From positions 563,103 to 627,102 of the forward strand of contig CAJNDS010002162.1 of the NCBI GenBank assembly GCA_905221605.1: a stretch of DNA of 64,000 nucleotides, given 5' to 3'. The translations under genes were made by a program, and so were the position numbers. How positions within the stretch are numbered: the first letter of the stretch is position 1; each line of letters begins with the position of its first letter. Below the pieces are notes generated by a model that ran no database searches, was not told the DNA's origin, and was given only the letters and a program-made list of their open reading frames with translations. This stretch comes from Symbiodinium natans (taxonomy: Eukaryota > Sar > Dinophyceae > Suessiales > Symbiodiniaceae). Positions 1 through 11,454 of this stretch are shown one piece after another.

Positions 1-1862
1 CCAATCAGAATCCGTCACTATCTCCAACAGTGACTCTTGCTCATAGACATTTCTCTCGACTTCTTCATCTTTTCTCTCATTTCGCTCTTCGATGAAACTT
101 CTTCCTGGGTAGCTCTTCTTGTGTATCAACGACACGTCGGGTGTACCCTTCAGATACTTCGCAGCGTGCCTCAGCAGATCCATGTCTGCTTCCACCGGCG
201 CTGCTAACTTCGTTGAAAGTTTCTTCAGCACGTACATCAAATCGGGCCGTTCTGGCGCTAAGTACAACAGTATACCTACACCTTTCCTGTACGTGTGATG
301 ATCCGCTTCCGATAGCGGGTCCATTCCTCCTTTCTTCGCTTGCATTGCACTTCCATTGTCCGCTGGGCATGGCAGTTTCTTTGGATACGAATTTTCCAAC
401 TCCAACACTTCGGTCAATCCTTCGATGTACTTGGAATTCATCGTGATCTCAACGTCTCCATCGTTCACTGCGCTGAATCCTCTCTTCAGAAAACTCATTG
501 AACCTTCTTGTTCTCGCAACGGTCCTTCGACCTTGATCTTCAACTTCTTCTTTCTCAAGAACTCGATCAATCCTTGGAACTCTTTCTCTGTCGCGTACAG
601 TTCCATGTCATCCACGTGCGATAACACAACCATTCCAGCTTTTCCTTTTTCTTGTCTCCTGTAAAACAAAGCTGGTAGTCCTTCGTCGGACTTGAGTCCA
701 TACTCTTCGAGGTATCCTTTCAGCTTGTTGAACCATGCGCTTGATCCTATCCGTTGTCCTGGCAACGTGAATCCGAGTTCATAGTACTTTCCATCGACTT
801 CGACTACTGTTGGTTCTTCTTGCTCCACCATCAAGTAGGCATCTCCTACATCGATACTTCCAAGGATGTGGTCATTCGACGACACAAACATTGCTGAGAG
901 TAACTTCACTGTGCTCGCAACTCCCGTTGGGGAAAATAACGATGCGATGTCCGTTGACCCCAACCATTTGAACTCGCGGGCAACTAACCGGCCACGCCGT
1001 TGCCATTCACTGTCTCGATGCCTCCAATCGTAGACAACTTTGGTTGAGAGGTACTTGTAGTTGCTCACACTCGTGCCTTCAGGCAGCTCTTTCAAGACTT
1101 TCATCTCTGTGAGTCGGCTTATCTCGTGCTCTCTTGACACAACGTCTACCTTCGTCAGCTCATCTTCGTCCAACTTCGGAGGTCCATCTTCGAACTTGTT
1201 TGACCACTTTGGCATGCTTTCCTCGAACTCTTCGTCTTCTCCGAGCTCTGAGCTTCTTTCCTCTTCAGGCTCTTCAAACTCGACTTCGAATCCTTCAAAC
1301 TCTTCCAACTCTACCTCTTCGTCGTCATGGTACTTCGGCAAATCCTTCCTGAGGAATGACGCAACTTCTTGCACACTTCTTGTGGCCATTATCCTTCTCA
1401 CCGTTCCTGAAGGTTCTCCTCTTTGGATCTTCTCAGGTCTTTCTTCAACTTGTCCGCTTCCTTCGTCGACTCTCGGCCTTGTGGCTTCAGGTTCTTCTGC
1501 GGCCGCTCCTTCGAGCTCTCTTTTGCTCGTTCCTTCCGGCTCTTCTTCCTCGGCTTCGCCCGAGGTCATACTTGCTTCATCTCTTTTCCTTGCCGCTGCT
1601 CCTTTCCTGCTGCTTGCTTCAGAACTTCTTTGGCCTTCGCCGGGATCTTCGTCATTGTCATCATCATCACTTGTCGGTGGATCAGATGCCATTGCATCAC
1701 TTGGTCTTTCCGATGCTGTTGGGCTATACTGTGGTGTCTCCAGACCAACTGCTGGAGTTCTCGGGACTTGTACTGGAGGTCCTTCGATCGGCGCCACTTC
1801 GATTCCACTTGATGGCGGTAGCCTCTTCGGCTGCTTCGACCGTCCTGTCAACTGCTCTTGAC
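1..1862 (-). CDS. Ty1/copia Pol, reverse transcriptase and start of RNase H (partial)
   Basis: This is the C-terminal half of a copia polyprotein. It copies element RNA into DNA in a cytoplasmic particle. The minus-strand frame whose codons include positions 3-1 is open from about 1870 to the window edge. It reads an acidic linker (about 1150-1840), the copia hallmark RGRLVAREF (about 970-1010), motif A DVGDAYL (about 837-860), the catalytic VVLSHVDDME (about 599-628, HVDD in place of YVDD) and ends in TDSDW at 15-1, the first catalytic Asp region of RNase H. The preceding protease-integrase frame stops at 1848-1850, and this frame overlaps it one register away. The junction is therefore either a mutation or a -1/+1 frameshift site. 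The rest of RNase H and the 3' LTR lie outside the window. Confidence 0.88.
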
Positions 1863-4256
1863 TATAGTTGCATTTGCTAATGTTTCCACTTCGAACGTTG
1901 GCGAACATTGTCTCATTGTCCGACTTTTGATGATTCCACTTCTGGTGCTCACCAGATTCATGTTCGAAACCATATCTTTTCCAACGAAGATTCCTTTCTT
2001 CCATGCTTCACCTTTCTCTTTTGTCTTCGGTAGTGGTTTCGCCACAACCACACTACCCCATGGTACCAACGTTCCTTTGTACTCACGGTCAAATACCAAC
2101 TCGAACGGGGTTTTCCCCTGTTGTACAACAAACCTGTTCAGTAGGAATGCTGCATGTCTCGGTGCCCATGGATACAGTGTACTTTCGCTCGTGATCTTTA
2201 CCTTCGCTTCTTTCTCCACTCCATACACCAACGTCTTAGATAGGTTCCTCACTGTTTGTACCCATCTTTCAACTTGCGCTCCTTGGTGCGTGTCTGGTGC
2301 AACATCTTGGATCTCTGTCTCAAGCTTCTGCATTTTCCTTATCGTCTGCACCTTCTTTCTCAAAGCAATCATCGCTGGTTCGGTGTCCGTCCTCAGGATT
2401 ACTTTCGGCTGCATTAGCATCAACACTCTGCAAACTTCTTCCACCAGATAGTTTGTCACCTCCTTGCTCTGGACTGGAATTGCGTGGACAAACTTTGTCT
2501 CTTGGTCCACCATGACCAGACTTATGCACAATGCATCTTTCACATCTTTTGCATCTTCTTCGTTCCTCGTTCCGGTGAACTTGAAATCCATGCTTACCAA
2601 CGACGCTTCATACTTCTTCTCTGTTATCTTGAAATCATCTTCTCTACTTCTTGTTGCCGAACAACTTTCACACCAGTCTGCCTTCGGTAAGTGTGTCAGC
2701 TCGTGTCTCTTTCTTTCTTCTTCGCTCGGCGCTTCCGGTCGTTTCTCTCCATCTGGCTCTCTTGAGAACTCAACCTCTAGTCCTTTCGAAATTTCGACTA
2801 GTTCCTTCATCTTGTTTGACGCTACAGCTTCTTTCAGTCTCTGCCAAATTTGAGCTTTACTTCCTGTCTTTCCTATCTTGAGGAACTCGCAAGCATTTCT
2901 CAACTGCTTTATCGTACTTGCTGGTGTAAGCTCGATTCCTCCGATCTTCATTCTCTCGTTCATTGCTTCTCCAAGTTTCGGAAGTTGTTCTTCAACTTTC
3001 TTTCGCTCACTCTCATCGTTCTCTTCTTGCATATGCGGTCCTGGTGCAACCCCAGAACTTGGCGCTTGTTCCAATTCTTCGATTCTTTTTTCAATCTCTC
3101 GCTGCAACTCCTGTTCTGATCTTCCTTTCCATAAGTCGTCCTGCTCTTGTGGTTCCATTTCCACATCACGCTTTTCTTCTGGTTCCTTTCTCTTGTACGG
3201 ACTACTGTACTCTCCGTAATCTTCAACACTTCTCGGAAATCTTTCCATGATCGTGATGACCACTGCTTTCTCGATCTCTGGTACTATGACCGTTGTGCCT
3301 TTGTCTCTCCACTCCTCGGCACACTCATGAAATTCCATTTCTTCCCAGACTATTTGTTCTTCTTCGTATCGCGTTCTCAGTGTGGTTCTGAAATTGAACA
3401 CCTTTCCTTCGTCTCGTCCAAGGCTGTACGTCGTGTTCACGTCCCAGTCGATTCTCACTGGCCGTCCGTCAGTGAGATAAAACCAACCTTCTTCGTACTT
3501 GCCATTCTCTATGTCATCTTTCAGTTCCTTTGTCAAAGTAAGTTTCCTGATTGAGATTGGCACATCGTCTCGTCCATTTTCCATTGCCGCTCGGTAGATC
3601 CTAAGGTCTGTCACCGTTGAGTTTCTTGAAAACCTTATCGGGACATACGATACCGACGTTCCATTCCTCCGCTTCACTAGCTTTGTCAGGAAAGCGCTGT
3701 AGGCATCCTGGGGCTCGATGCCCCATCCGACTTTGTACAGCTTCCCCACTGCGAACAGCGGTTGGGTCACTTGACCAAACACGGCGGTGTCCTTGACCTT
3801 AATCACCTTTCCATCGGATCTTTGGAATTCGAACGTTATGTTGGTCCTTGCTTCAGTCGTTCTGATTGCATTTCCTTGTGCATCCGTGATGACCATCTTC
3901 AGTGCTGGAAGTTCCACTTCTCCGAGGTCTTCGCTGTAGTAGCTTAACGGCAAGACATGGCAGTCTGCTCCACTGTCTAGGACAACTTCGATCAAGTCCT
4001 CATACCCTGGTAACCGAACCGTTCGTACTCGATCCTTACTTGCTTCTTGGACACTTGGACTTGGACTTGGATTCTCAATCGATTCCTGTCTGACTTCTGG
4101 TTGATCTTCTTCTTGAGCACTTGGACTTGGACTTGGATTCTCAACCGATTCCTGTTTGACTTCTGGTCGGTCTTCTTCATACCACATCTGGTACTCGTCC
4201 AACTCGTTCAGCTCTTCATCTCCTTGGCTTATGTCGAACACTTGAACTTCTTTCAT
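1848..4256 (-). CDS. Ty1/copia Pol, protease, SAP-like motif and integrase
   Basis: This 802-codon ORF holds the proteolytic and integrating functions of a copia element. Residues 94-97 are DSGA, the aspartic protease active site, followed by a typical protease fold to about residue 180. Residues 436-492 read as a SAP-like DNA-binding helix pair with the pattern LRNACEFLKIGKTGSKAQI. The integrase has an HHCC zinc site (H518, H522, C529, C532) and catalytic D557 (MDFKF), D624 (RTDTEPA) and E663 (QVERW). Two near-identical 31-residue acidic repeats (PEVxQES..NPSPSPS) sit at residues 31-70. The ATG at 4254-4256 is probably not the native start: it sits one base from the insertion point of element X, and rejoining 4257 to 16350 puts it in frame with gag. 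It stops at a TGA, after which RT continues in another frame. Confidence 0.9.
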   Translation of the reverse strand: MKEVQVFDISQGDEELNELDEYQMWYEEDRPEVKQESVENPSPSPSAQEEDQPEVRQESIENPSPSPSVQEASKDRVRTVRLPGYEDLIEVVLDSGADCHVLPLSYYSEDLGEVELPALKMVITDAQGNAIRTTEARTNITFEFQRSDGKVIKVKDTAVFGQVTQPLFAVGKLYKVGWGIEPQDAYSAFLTKLVKRRNGTSVSYVPIRFSRNSTVTDLRIYRAAMENGRDDVPISIRKLTLTKELKDDIENGKYEEGWFYLTDGRPVRIDWDVNTTYSLGRDEGKVFNFRTTLRTRYEEEQIVWEEMEFHECAEEWRDKGTTVIVPEIEKAVVITIMERFPRSVEDYGEYSSPYKRKEPEEKRDVEMEPQEQDDLWKGRSEQELQREIEKRIEELEQAPSSGVAPGPHMQEENDESERKKVEEQLPKLGEAMNERMKIGGIELTPASTIKQLRNACEFLKIGKTGSKAQIWQRLKEAVASNKMKELVEISKGLEVEFSREPDGEKRPEAPSEEERKRHELTHLPKADWCESCSATRSREDDFKITEKKYEASLVSMDFKFTGTRNEEDAKDVKDALCISLVMVDQETKFVHAIPVQSKEVTNYLVEEVCRVLMLMQPKVILRTDTEPAMIALRKKVQTIRKMQKLETEIQDVAPDTHQGAQVERWVQTVRNLSKTLVYGVEKEAKVKITSESTLYPWAPRHAAFLLNRFVVQQGKTPFELVFDREYKGTLVPWGSVVVAKPLPKTKEKGEAWKKGIFVGKDMVSNMNLVSTRSGIIKSRTMRQCSPTFEVETLANATIVKSS

Positions 4257-4257
4257 C

Positions 4258-4370
4258 GTTCAGACAACGCACACTGCAAGACCTAACCCTAGTTGGGGAA
4301 GAAAGGGTAGTGCGACACCCCTAGATCCCAAGACCCTGCGGGAGGGGGACTAGGGGAAACAACGCCCAAC
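4258..4370 (+). repeat. Element X left terminal block
   Basis: This block is repeated at 4845-4957 with only small changes (for example ccctatgcgc against cccttgcgc). It holds the outer end GTTCAGACAACGC and, at 4276-4298, a subterminal segment ending CCTAACCCTAGTTGGGG. That segment pairs as an imperfect inverted repeat with 16232-16253 near the right end. The block marks the 3' end of the element relative to its minus-strand ORFs. Confidence 0.75.
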
Positions 4371-4844
4371 CCTATGCGCACTGTCCTTTTCACGGGTGCT
4401 GCTCTGGGCGAGTTGGCATCAGGCCGGCGGCCCCTCAGGCGAGAGGCCTCCGGGCCTGATGGGCGGCATACCCCCTCTCAGGCGAGAGGCCTCCGGGCCT
4501 GATGGGCGGCATACCCCCTCTTTGGAGGGTGCTAAGGCGGCTTGGCTTAGGCTACTCCTCTTTGGGAGGCAATTGCGCGGCAGTGTGTGTAGGCTACTCC
4601 ACTTTGGGAGGCAATAGGCGTCGCGGCGATTGCAGCGGCGGCGCTTGCAGAAAGTGCAGAGAGTTTGGCATCGTGATGCGCAGGGCAAGGGTGGGCGGGC
4701 GAAAAAAGCTCACGATCTATGCAAGGCCCCAACTCACAGGGTTAGGTCAGGGCCAGCTGAGCCAAGAGCCAGCTGGGCAAGGGCAAACATGGGAGGTCAT
4801 GATTCATGCGTGTCAAAACACCTGGGACAACAAAAACCCAGTGC
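4258..4844 (-). mobile_element. Element X, 587-bp internally deleted copy
   Basis: The left end (GTTCAGACAACGCACACTGC) and right end (ending AAAACCCAGTGC) match those of the 11.5-kb copy that directly follows it in the same orientation. The left 100 or so bases repeat at 4845 with few differences, and the right 140 bases (from about 4700) repeat at 16206-16349. The interior keeps three copies of a 34-bp GC-rich motif (GAGGCCTCCGGGCCTGATGG and flanks) and two 'ggctactcc..tttgggaggcaa' repeats, but no ORF that looks real. It reads as a non-autonomous deletion derivative. Orientation is taken from the coding strand of the longer copies. Confidence 0.7.
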
Positions 4845-5436
4845 GTTCAGACAACGCACACTGCAAGACCTAACCCTAGTTGGGGAAGAAAGGGTAGTGC
4901 GACACCCCTAGATCCCAAGACCCTGCGGGAGGGGGACTAGGGGAAACAACGCCCAACCCTTGCGCACTGTCCTTTTCACGGGTGCTGCTCTGGGCGAGTT
5001 GGCATCAGGCCGGCGGCCCCTCAGGCGAGAGGCCTCCGGGCCTGATGGGCGGCATACCCCCACTTTAGCGGCCCAGGGCAGACCAGTGAAGTTAAGGCCA
5101 GGCATCCCCCACCGCGTGTGGTCTGACTTAGGCTTGCGCAGGGGACGCTATGTCAAGGAGGCCCTGGCTCCACGGCGTACTGGCAGAGGCCAGGGTGACC
5201 TTGCCGACTTTTGCAGGTGTGCGAGGTGCACATCAAATCTCCGTGCTTGACGGGAGCGGATGTGAGAGGCTTGAGTTGTTGGGGCTACGGCTGAGGTGGC
5301 TCTGTCAAATCGTGCGTGTGGGCTTCACTGGCACGTTCTTGCACGAATTCAGGCAGTCACCTGCGTCATGTTGTTGGACGTGCCGCGGGGCACCATCTCT
5401 CAGGGCAAAAGTGCGTGGTGAGCGGTAGCAAAATTG

Positions 5437-6290
5437 CACAGATGGCATCGCTGTGCGTCGCACGTGGGCGTGTGTCGTCATGAGCCCCCCAAGAACTCAG
5501 GCAAGATGGCCGGGCTGGCATCGCGGGCCGCGCACGCGAAAGCTAGGGCGATTTTGCTGAGCAGTGGCTGGACCATGGGTGTCTGACAGTTTGAGGCTCC
5601 TTGCGATTGCGCAGATTGCCTCAGATGTTTTGAGACTTCACCTCATGGCCAAAGGACGGGCGTCTATGCAAAGGCTGCTAAGGAGTGGTGGCAAAAACAC
5701 AGAGGCACAGATGGCATCGCTGTGTGCAGCGTGTGGGCAGTGTCATCCTAAACCCCCAAAAGCTCAGGCCAGATGGCCGGGCTGGCGTCGCGGGCCGCGC
5801 GCGCGAACGCTAGAGCGATTGTCCTAAGCAGTGGCTGGACCATTGGTGCCTGACAGTTTTGAGGCTCCTTGTGATTGCACAGATCGCCTCAAATGTTTTG
5901 AGACTTCACCTCATGGCCAATGGACAGGCGTCTATGCTAAGGCTGCTAAGGAGTGGTGGCAAAAACACATAGGCACAGATGGCATCGCTGTGTGCAGCGC
6001 GTGGGCAGTGTCATCCTGAACCCCCCCAAGAGCTCAGGCAAGATGACGATGCTGGCGTCGCGGGCCGCGCACGCGCGCTAGGGCGATTTTTCTACGCAGT
6101 GGCTGGACTGTTGGTGCCTGACAATTTTGAAGCCCCTTGTGATTGCACAGATGTCTCAAAAGCTTTGAGACTACACCTCATGGCCAAGGGACGGGCTTGG
6201 GCGATGCTTTCCTGCGCTCCTGCCCGTTGCACAGATGTTTGAAAAGTTTTGAGACTTTTCCTCACTGCCCATGGGCGTCGCGTGCTCAGC
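5437..6290. repeat. Tandem array, 268-bp unit, about three copies
   Basis: Units start at 5437, 5705 and 5973 with 'gcacagatggcatcgctg', giving an exact 268-bp period; the third decays after about 6240. Each unit contains 'gatggccgggctggc', 'gtgcctgacagttttgaggctcc' and 'gagacttcacctcatggcca'. The same monomer, diverged, builds the 550-bp array at 11455-13290, so one satellite family seeded two arrays inside element X. Short ORFs here recur with the same period and are not treated as genes. Confidence 0.8.
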
Positions 6291-8890
6291 TGAGATAGGC
6301 CCTCCTTGAGGCTGCGGCCCAAGGCTTCAGGCCAAGGGACAGGCTTGGCTCCCTTGATGTGATGCTTCAGGCCGAAAGCAGAGAGACTGGCGTGGCTCCT
6401 GGTGGCTGCGGGCTGAGCCGGAGAGCGGGCTGCTGGCGAAGATGAAGGCTTGGCCCCCCTGGGGGCTACAGGCTAAAGCTGGTGGCTAAGATTGAAAGCG
6501 AGAGAGTGTCCTCCTTGAGGCTGCCGCTCCGTGGCCGGTGGCCAAGATAGCTGTAGCTGTTTGGCCTGCCTTGAGGTTGCGGCTTCAAGCCAAAGGCCGA
6601 AGGCTAGGATAGCGGCTTGAGGTTGCGGCTTCCAGATGAAGGCCAAGACATGGGTCCGGCCCCTTGAGACTGCGGCTCAGCTAGGGGCTGCGGGCTAAGG
6701 CTGACAGCGAAAACGCGGGCTTGTTCTCTTTGAGGCGTCCGCATAAGGCGGAAGGGCTAGGAATACTGCTTGTTTGGCCCCCCTTGAGGTTGCGGCTTCA
6801 AGCTGAAGGCCAAGATAGGCCCCCCCGAGACTGCGCCCAACTGGGGGCTGCGGGCAAGGTGAAGACGCGGGCTTATGCGGCTCAACTGGGGGCTGCGGGC
6901 TGAGGCTAAAAGCGAAGACGTAAGTTTGTCCTCCTTGAGTCTTCCCCTTATTAGTAGCGCCAGTGATGCGGCTCGGCTGTGAAGAGGGCTTGGCCGCTTC
7001 TTAGCTGGGGAGGCTGGGTAGATTCTTGGCGAGCTCTGAGGCTGTGGCCTGAAGAGAGGGGAGTGGCCAAAATACAAGGCCAGGCGCTGGGCTTGGGGCT
7101 TGATTAGGGCTCGTCAGCCTGTTGGCTACGATACTAGTGGTGAACGGTTTTGGCGTGGCTCGCGCAGCTGTCAGGCTTGGGCGTCGTGGCTTGCTGGCGC
7201 CGGGCAGATCCGAGTTCTATACGCCTCCGTGCAATGGGTCTGGTGTGCGAGGAGGCGAGGAAGCAGGCTGGAGCTGTCAGGGCAGGCACGAGCTGTCAGA
7301 GCATCTTGGGGAGCATGTCGCCCGCAGCGGAGGGACGAGGTTGATGCAAAGGGCTGCGCGTTTGCGAGGAACGCAGGCTGGGCTTGGCGCGTTCATGGCC
7401 CAGGCCGCAGGTTGAGATGAGGGCTGGTTGCTTGAGGCTGCAGCCCAAATCTTCAGGCCAGATGAAAAGTTTCGGCTTCTTGGCTCGCCTGACGGTTGCG
7501 GGCTGAGGCGGAAGGCGAATATAAGCTCGTGGCCCCTTTTGACGCTGCCGCAACATGCTGAAAGCTAAGAGGGAGGCCTGGCCCCCCTTCATTTTACGGC
7601 CTACCACCGGCGGCTTACAGACAAGTTGGCTAAGAGCACGGCTTGGTCTCTGGAGGCTTCGGTCCAGGGCTTCAGGCCACATTCGAAGCTTTGGCTTCCA
7701 CTGGCTGCTGCTACGGGTGAAGGCTAAAAGGCTTGGCTCGCCCGGCAGGCTGGGCTGAAGCTAAAAGCGACGCTGAGGGCTTGGCCTTTTCGAGGCTGCC
7801 GCCGAAGGCCCAAAGCGAGGAGAACTGCTTGGCTCCCTTTGAGGTCGCGGGAAAGCCAAGAGGAAGGCTCGGCCCCCCTTTAAGATAAAGGCTTTGGCCT
7901 CCTGAGACTGCGGCTCCTTGAGGGTTGCGGGCTGAGGCTCTGTGCGAAGATGCGGGCTTTGGCCCTCAACTGGATTTTGCGGGCTGAGGCTGAGCGCGAA
8001 AATGCGCATGGGCTTGTACTCATGGTCCCCCCGTGCGGTTGCGGCTTGAAGCTGAAGGCCAAGATAAACGCGGGCCCCCCTGAGATTGCGGCTCAACGGG
8101 GGCTGCGGGCTGAGGCTGAGGGCGAAGATGCGGGCTTGTCGATTCTTTTTTCTCTTATCTTTAGGCGTCCGCTTAGGGCAAAAGGCTGAGATAACGCCTG
8201 CTCGGCCCCCCCTCGAAGTTGTGGGCCGAAGCTGAAGGCGAGGAGCGGCCATTCCTCCTCGAGGCTACCTCTGAGGGGCAAAGGCTAGGATGACCGCCTA
8301 GCCCCCTTGAGGTTGCGGCTTCAAGTTGAAAGCCAAGAACAAGATTTTGGCCTCCCTGAGACTGCGGCTCAACGGGGGACTACGGGCTGAGGCTGAAGTC
8401 GAAGGCACGGGTTTGTCCTCTTGAGGCTGCCGCTCAAGGCTGCCGCTACAATGACAAGCTGAAGGCCAAGAATAAAGGCTGATGAAGGCTTTAGCTCCCC
8501 TCCGGCTCAACTGGGGGCTGCGGGCTGAGGCTGACGGCGAAGACGCAGGCCTGTCCTCCTTGGGGCTTCCATTTAAGGCCTCCGACCCTGCTTGGCCCTC
8601 CTTGAGGTTGCGGCTTGAAGCCTGAGGCTGAAGGCGAAAAATGCGAGTTTGTTTTTTTTTTTTTTTTTGCGAGGCGCGCTTCGGGCGCGAAGACAACTGC
8701 CGGCCCCCCTGAGGTTTCGGCTTTGGTCCCCCTGAGAGTGCGGCTCCACCGGGGGCTGCGGGCTGAGGCTGAAGGCGAAGTTGTGGGCTTGTCCTCTTTG
8801 AGGCTCTGGCTTGCAGCCGGAGGCTAAAGGCGTCCAGCACAATGGCTTGGCTCCCTGAAGGCCAAGTGGCATTTTGAGTTAGCTCGCCCG
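6290..8890. repeat. Degenerate GC-rich repeat field
   Basis: The stretch is made of diverged copies of phrases such as 'gggggctgcgggctgaggctgaaggcgaag' and 'cttgaggttgcggcttcaagc'. Clear occurrences of the first lie near 6683, 6884, 7496, 7924, 8098, 8365, 8514 and 8755, at irregular 100-600 bp spacing. An 18-base T run lies at about 8651-8668. Open frames in all six registers arise from the biased composition, and I find no convincing gene. Confidence 0.65.
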
Positions 8891-9500
8891 GGCTCTGGCA
8901 GAGGCGACGAAGCAGGCTGACAGCGCGGATTCAGCCGATGGCGGATGCAGGAGGAGCGGCTGCACTGCTCATGCGCAAGAGCGCAACGACAAAAGGAAAA
9001 CACAAAACTGCATTTAAGTGGTCAGTTCATGGGCAACTCCATAGTGAAGAACTCCGCGACGAGGAAGTGAACTGCACCTGGCAAGCGGGGTTGCTAATCC
9101 TAGCATGTTCTACGGGCTGGGCTGTCGGCGTGACCAGGGAAGGTTTTGCCTGGCAGGAGGCTGGCGAGAGGGCTGAGAGAGCTGAACTCTCTGGAGGATG
9201 CTGCATCAGCAAACGCAAGGGCAAGTGAAGCAGCTGCTTCATGCGCAAATCGGCCACAGAAAATTTGCATTTGAGCAGACTGGTCTCAAGCAGGCATGCG
9301 AGGTAGCGTGTGCTCATGGGCAGCGTCATCCTGAAGAGCTCCACGACGAAGTTGTTGGATGTACCTGGCGAGCGGGGCTGCTACTCCTAGTTTTGTCAAG
9401 GAACACATGGGCAGTTGCGCTTTATGGCAGGCAAGTGTGCCTGGAACACCCACAGAGGACATGTGGACGTGTTGGAGGCGTTGCCGGGCTGGGCCAGCCC
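8890..9500. repeat. Two or three diverged copies of a roughly 270-bp unit
   Basis: The phrases 'catgggcaactccatagtgaagaactccgcgacga', 'tgcacctggcaagcggggttgct' and 'gtgaccagggaaggttttgcctggcaggaggc' near 9028-9170 recur in altered form near 9315-9450. They mark an old tandem duplication. No gene is supported. Confidence 0.5.
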
Positions 9501-10324
9501 CCACTACAATAGGCCCTCCGAACTCGGAGGTGCTTCGTCCCGAAGATCGAGGAGAAGGTGGAGTCTTTAGACTGAGTCATGGGCGTTTGGGCAAGAGAAG
9601 AAGGCTCGGCGTTGGCTGTAGCACCAGCACGAGTCCGAGACGGAGCGCGAAACTATGGCAGGCGGGGAGGTGGACTAGGGCGTGAGGCAAGCCCCAGGGC
9701 CGCCGAAGATGTAGCTTTTTTGGCGAACTACAGCGAGGCAGCCACACACGAGGGAAAGGCTTGGCCTTTGCGGCGCAGATTGCCTGTAGGACGGCGGCAG
9801 CGCGGAGGCAGTGGAGACTGGGCTGGCTGCCTTCGCTGCGCAAATTGCCAGTACGGTCCAGCAGGCAGTGGAGACTGGGCTGGCTGCCTTCGCTGTGCAA
9901 ATTGCCAGTACGGTCCAGCAGACTGATGGAGGTCACTGGAGGCAGTGCTGGACTTGGGCCAATCCCAACGGTACTATAGGCCATCTGAGGCGATTGTGCT
10001 TTTCTTGAGAAAACGGCTTGGGCCTTGGTGGCGCAGATTGCCTGCGGTAAACCCCAAGAAAGCGGCTGGGCCAGCCCCAAGAACACTAAGAAACCTCCGA
10101 GGCGAATGTGCTTCCCCCGAAGATGGTCTTCCGACTCAGGCAGAGGCAGCTGGGCAGAACTCCAGCGTGAGTCCGAGGCGGACCACCAGTCTATGACACG
10201 CAGGGCAAACGTGGGTTCGGGGCGAACCCAATGGCATCTGAGCACACCGCTGTTGGCAAGCAAATTTGCGCCTAGAGCCAGGCACGCAGGCGTAAGCGGG
10301 TGTGCAAACTTCCAGCGTAAGTCC
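9500..10324. repeat. Degenerate GC-rich repeats with a 57-bp tandem duplication
   Basis: At 9811-9924 a 57-bp unit beginning GTGGAGACTGGGCTGGCTGC is repeated twice with one or two differences. Around it, phrases such as 'gagtccgaggcg' and 'gcgcagattgcctg' recur and grade into the 146-bp array downstream. I see no gene. Confidence 0.6.
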
Positions 10325-11240
10325 GAGGCGGACCAGTAGTCCGTGACATGCAGGGCATGTCCAGGCGTGGACCTAAGATAATCCCGGCGGCAGGAGCAGT
10401 GCGCTTGCTAGGGGAAGGCGGAATCTTCCGATTCAGGCGTAGGCGGCTGGGCAAGTTCCAGCGTGAGTCCGAGGCGGACCAGTAATCTGCGACATGCAGG
10501 GCATGTCCAGGCGTGGACCTAAGATAAGCCCGGCGGCAGGAGCAGTGCGCCTGCTAGGGGAAGGCGGAATCTTCCGATTCAGGCATAGGCGGCTGGGCAA
10601 GTTCCAGCGTGAGTCCGAGGCGGACCACGAGTCTATGACACGCAGGGCATGTCTAGACGTGGGCCTAAGAACAAGCCCGGCGAAAACGAGAAGAAAAAGA
10701 GGCGTGGGCTTTTGCGGTGAGGCACAGGCAATAAATAGGCAGCTGGGAAAAAACTCCAGCGTGAGTCCGAGGCGGACCATTAATCGGGCGGAATCTTTCG
10801 ATTCAGGCATAGGCGGCTGGGCAAAGCTCCAGCGTAAGCCCGAGGCGGAGCAGTAGTCTGTGACATGCAGGGCATGTCCAGGCGTGGACCTAAGATAAGC
10901 CCGGCGGCAGGAGCAGTGCGCTTGCTAGGGGAAGGCGGAATCTTCCGATTCAGGCATAGGCGGCTGGGCAAGTTCCAGCGTGAGTCCGAGGCGGACCACG
11001 AGTCTATGACACGCAGGGCATGTCTAGACGTGGGCCTAAGAACAAGCCCGGCGAAAACGAGAAGAAAAAGAGGCGTGGGCTTTTGCGGTGAGATGGGAAA
11101 AAACCCCAGCGTGAGTCCGAGGCGGACCATTAATCGGACGGAATCTTTCGACTCAGGCATAGGCGGCTGGGCAAAGCTCCAGCGTAGGTCCGAGGCGGAC
11201 CACGAAACTATGACACGCGGGGCATGTCTATACGCGGGCC
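10325..11240. repeat. Tandem array with 146-bp unit and 371-bp higher-order repeat
   Basis: Units beginning GAGGCGGACCA start at 10325, 10471 and 10617 (period 146). A larger segment starting at 10494 recurs at 10865 (offset 371) with near identity over about 230 bp, including 'gacatgcagggcatgtccaggcgtgg'. Each unit carries the short palindromic core GCAGGGCATG. This points to recent local amplification within element X. Confidence 0.8.
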
Positions 11241-11454
11241 TGACAAAGGCCCGGCGAAACAAGCAGTGCGCTTGCGCCAATGCATGCCATTCCCTGGCTG
11301 GGCGCTGTGAGTCCCTCGGAGGCAAAGGCCTAAGTCCGTCTGTGCATTTCGCAAGATGTCAGATTTGGCGTACACAGGCCTCTTCAGGGTCAAGGGACAG
11401 CCTTGACCGCATCTCTCGAGGCGAAAATGCATGAGAAGTGGCGGTCAAACGCCT

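Noticed and set aside
141-3250. Many plus-strand ORFs (for example 1061-1861, Ser-rich) opposite the copia pol
   Set aside because: They are antisense shadows of the acidic, Glu-rich pol frame; the minus strand carries the recognisable enzyme motifs.
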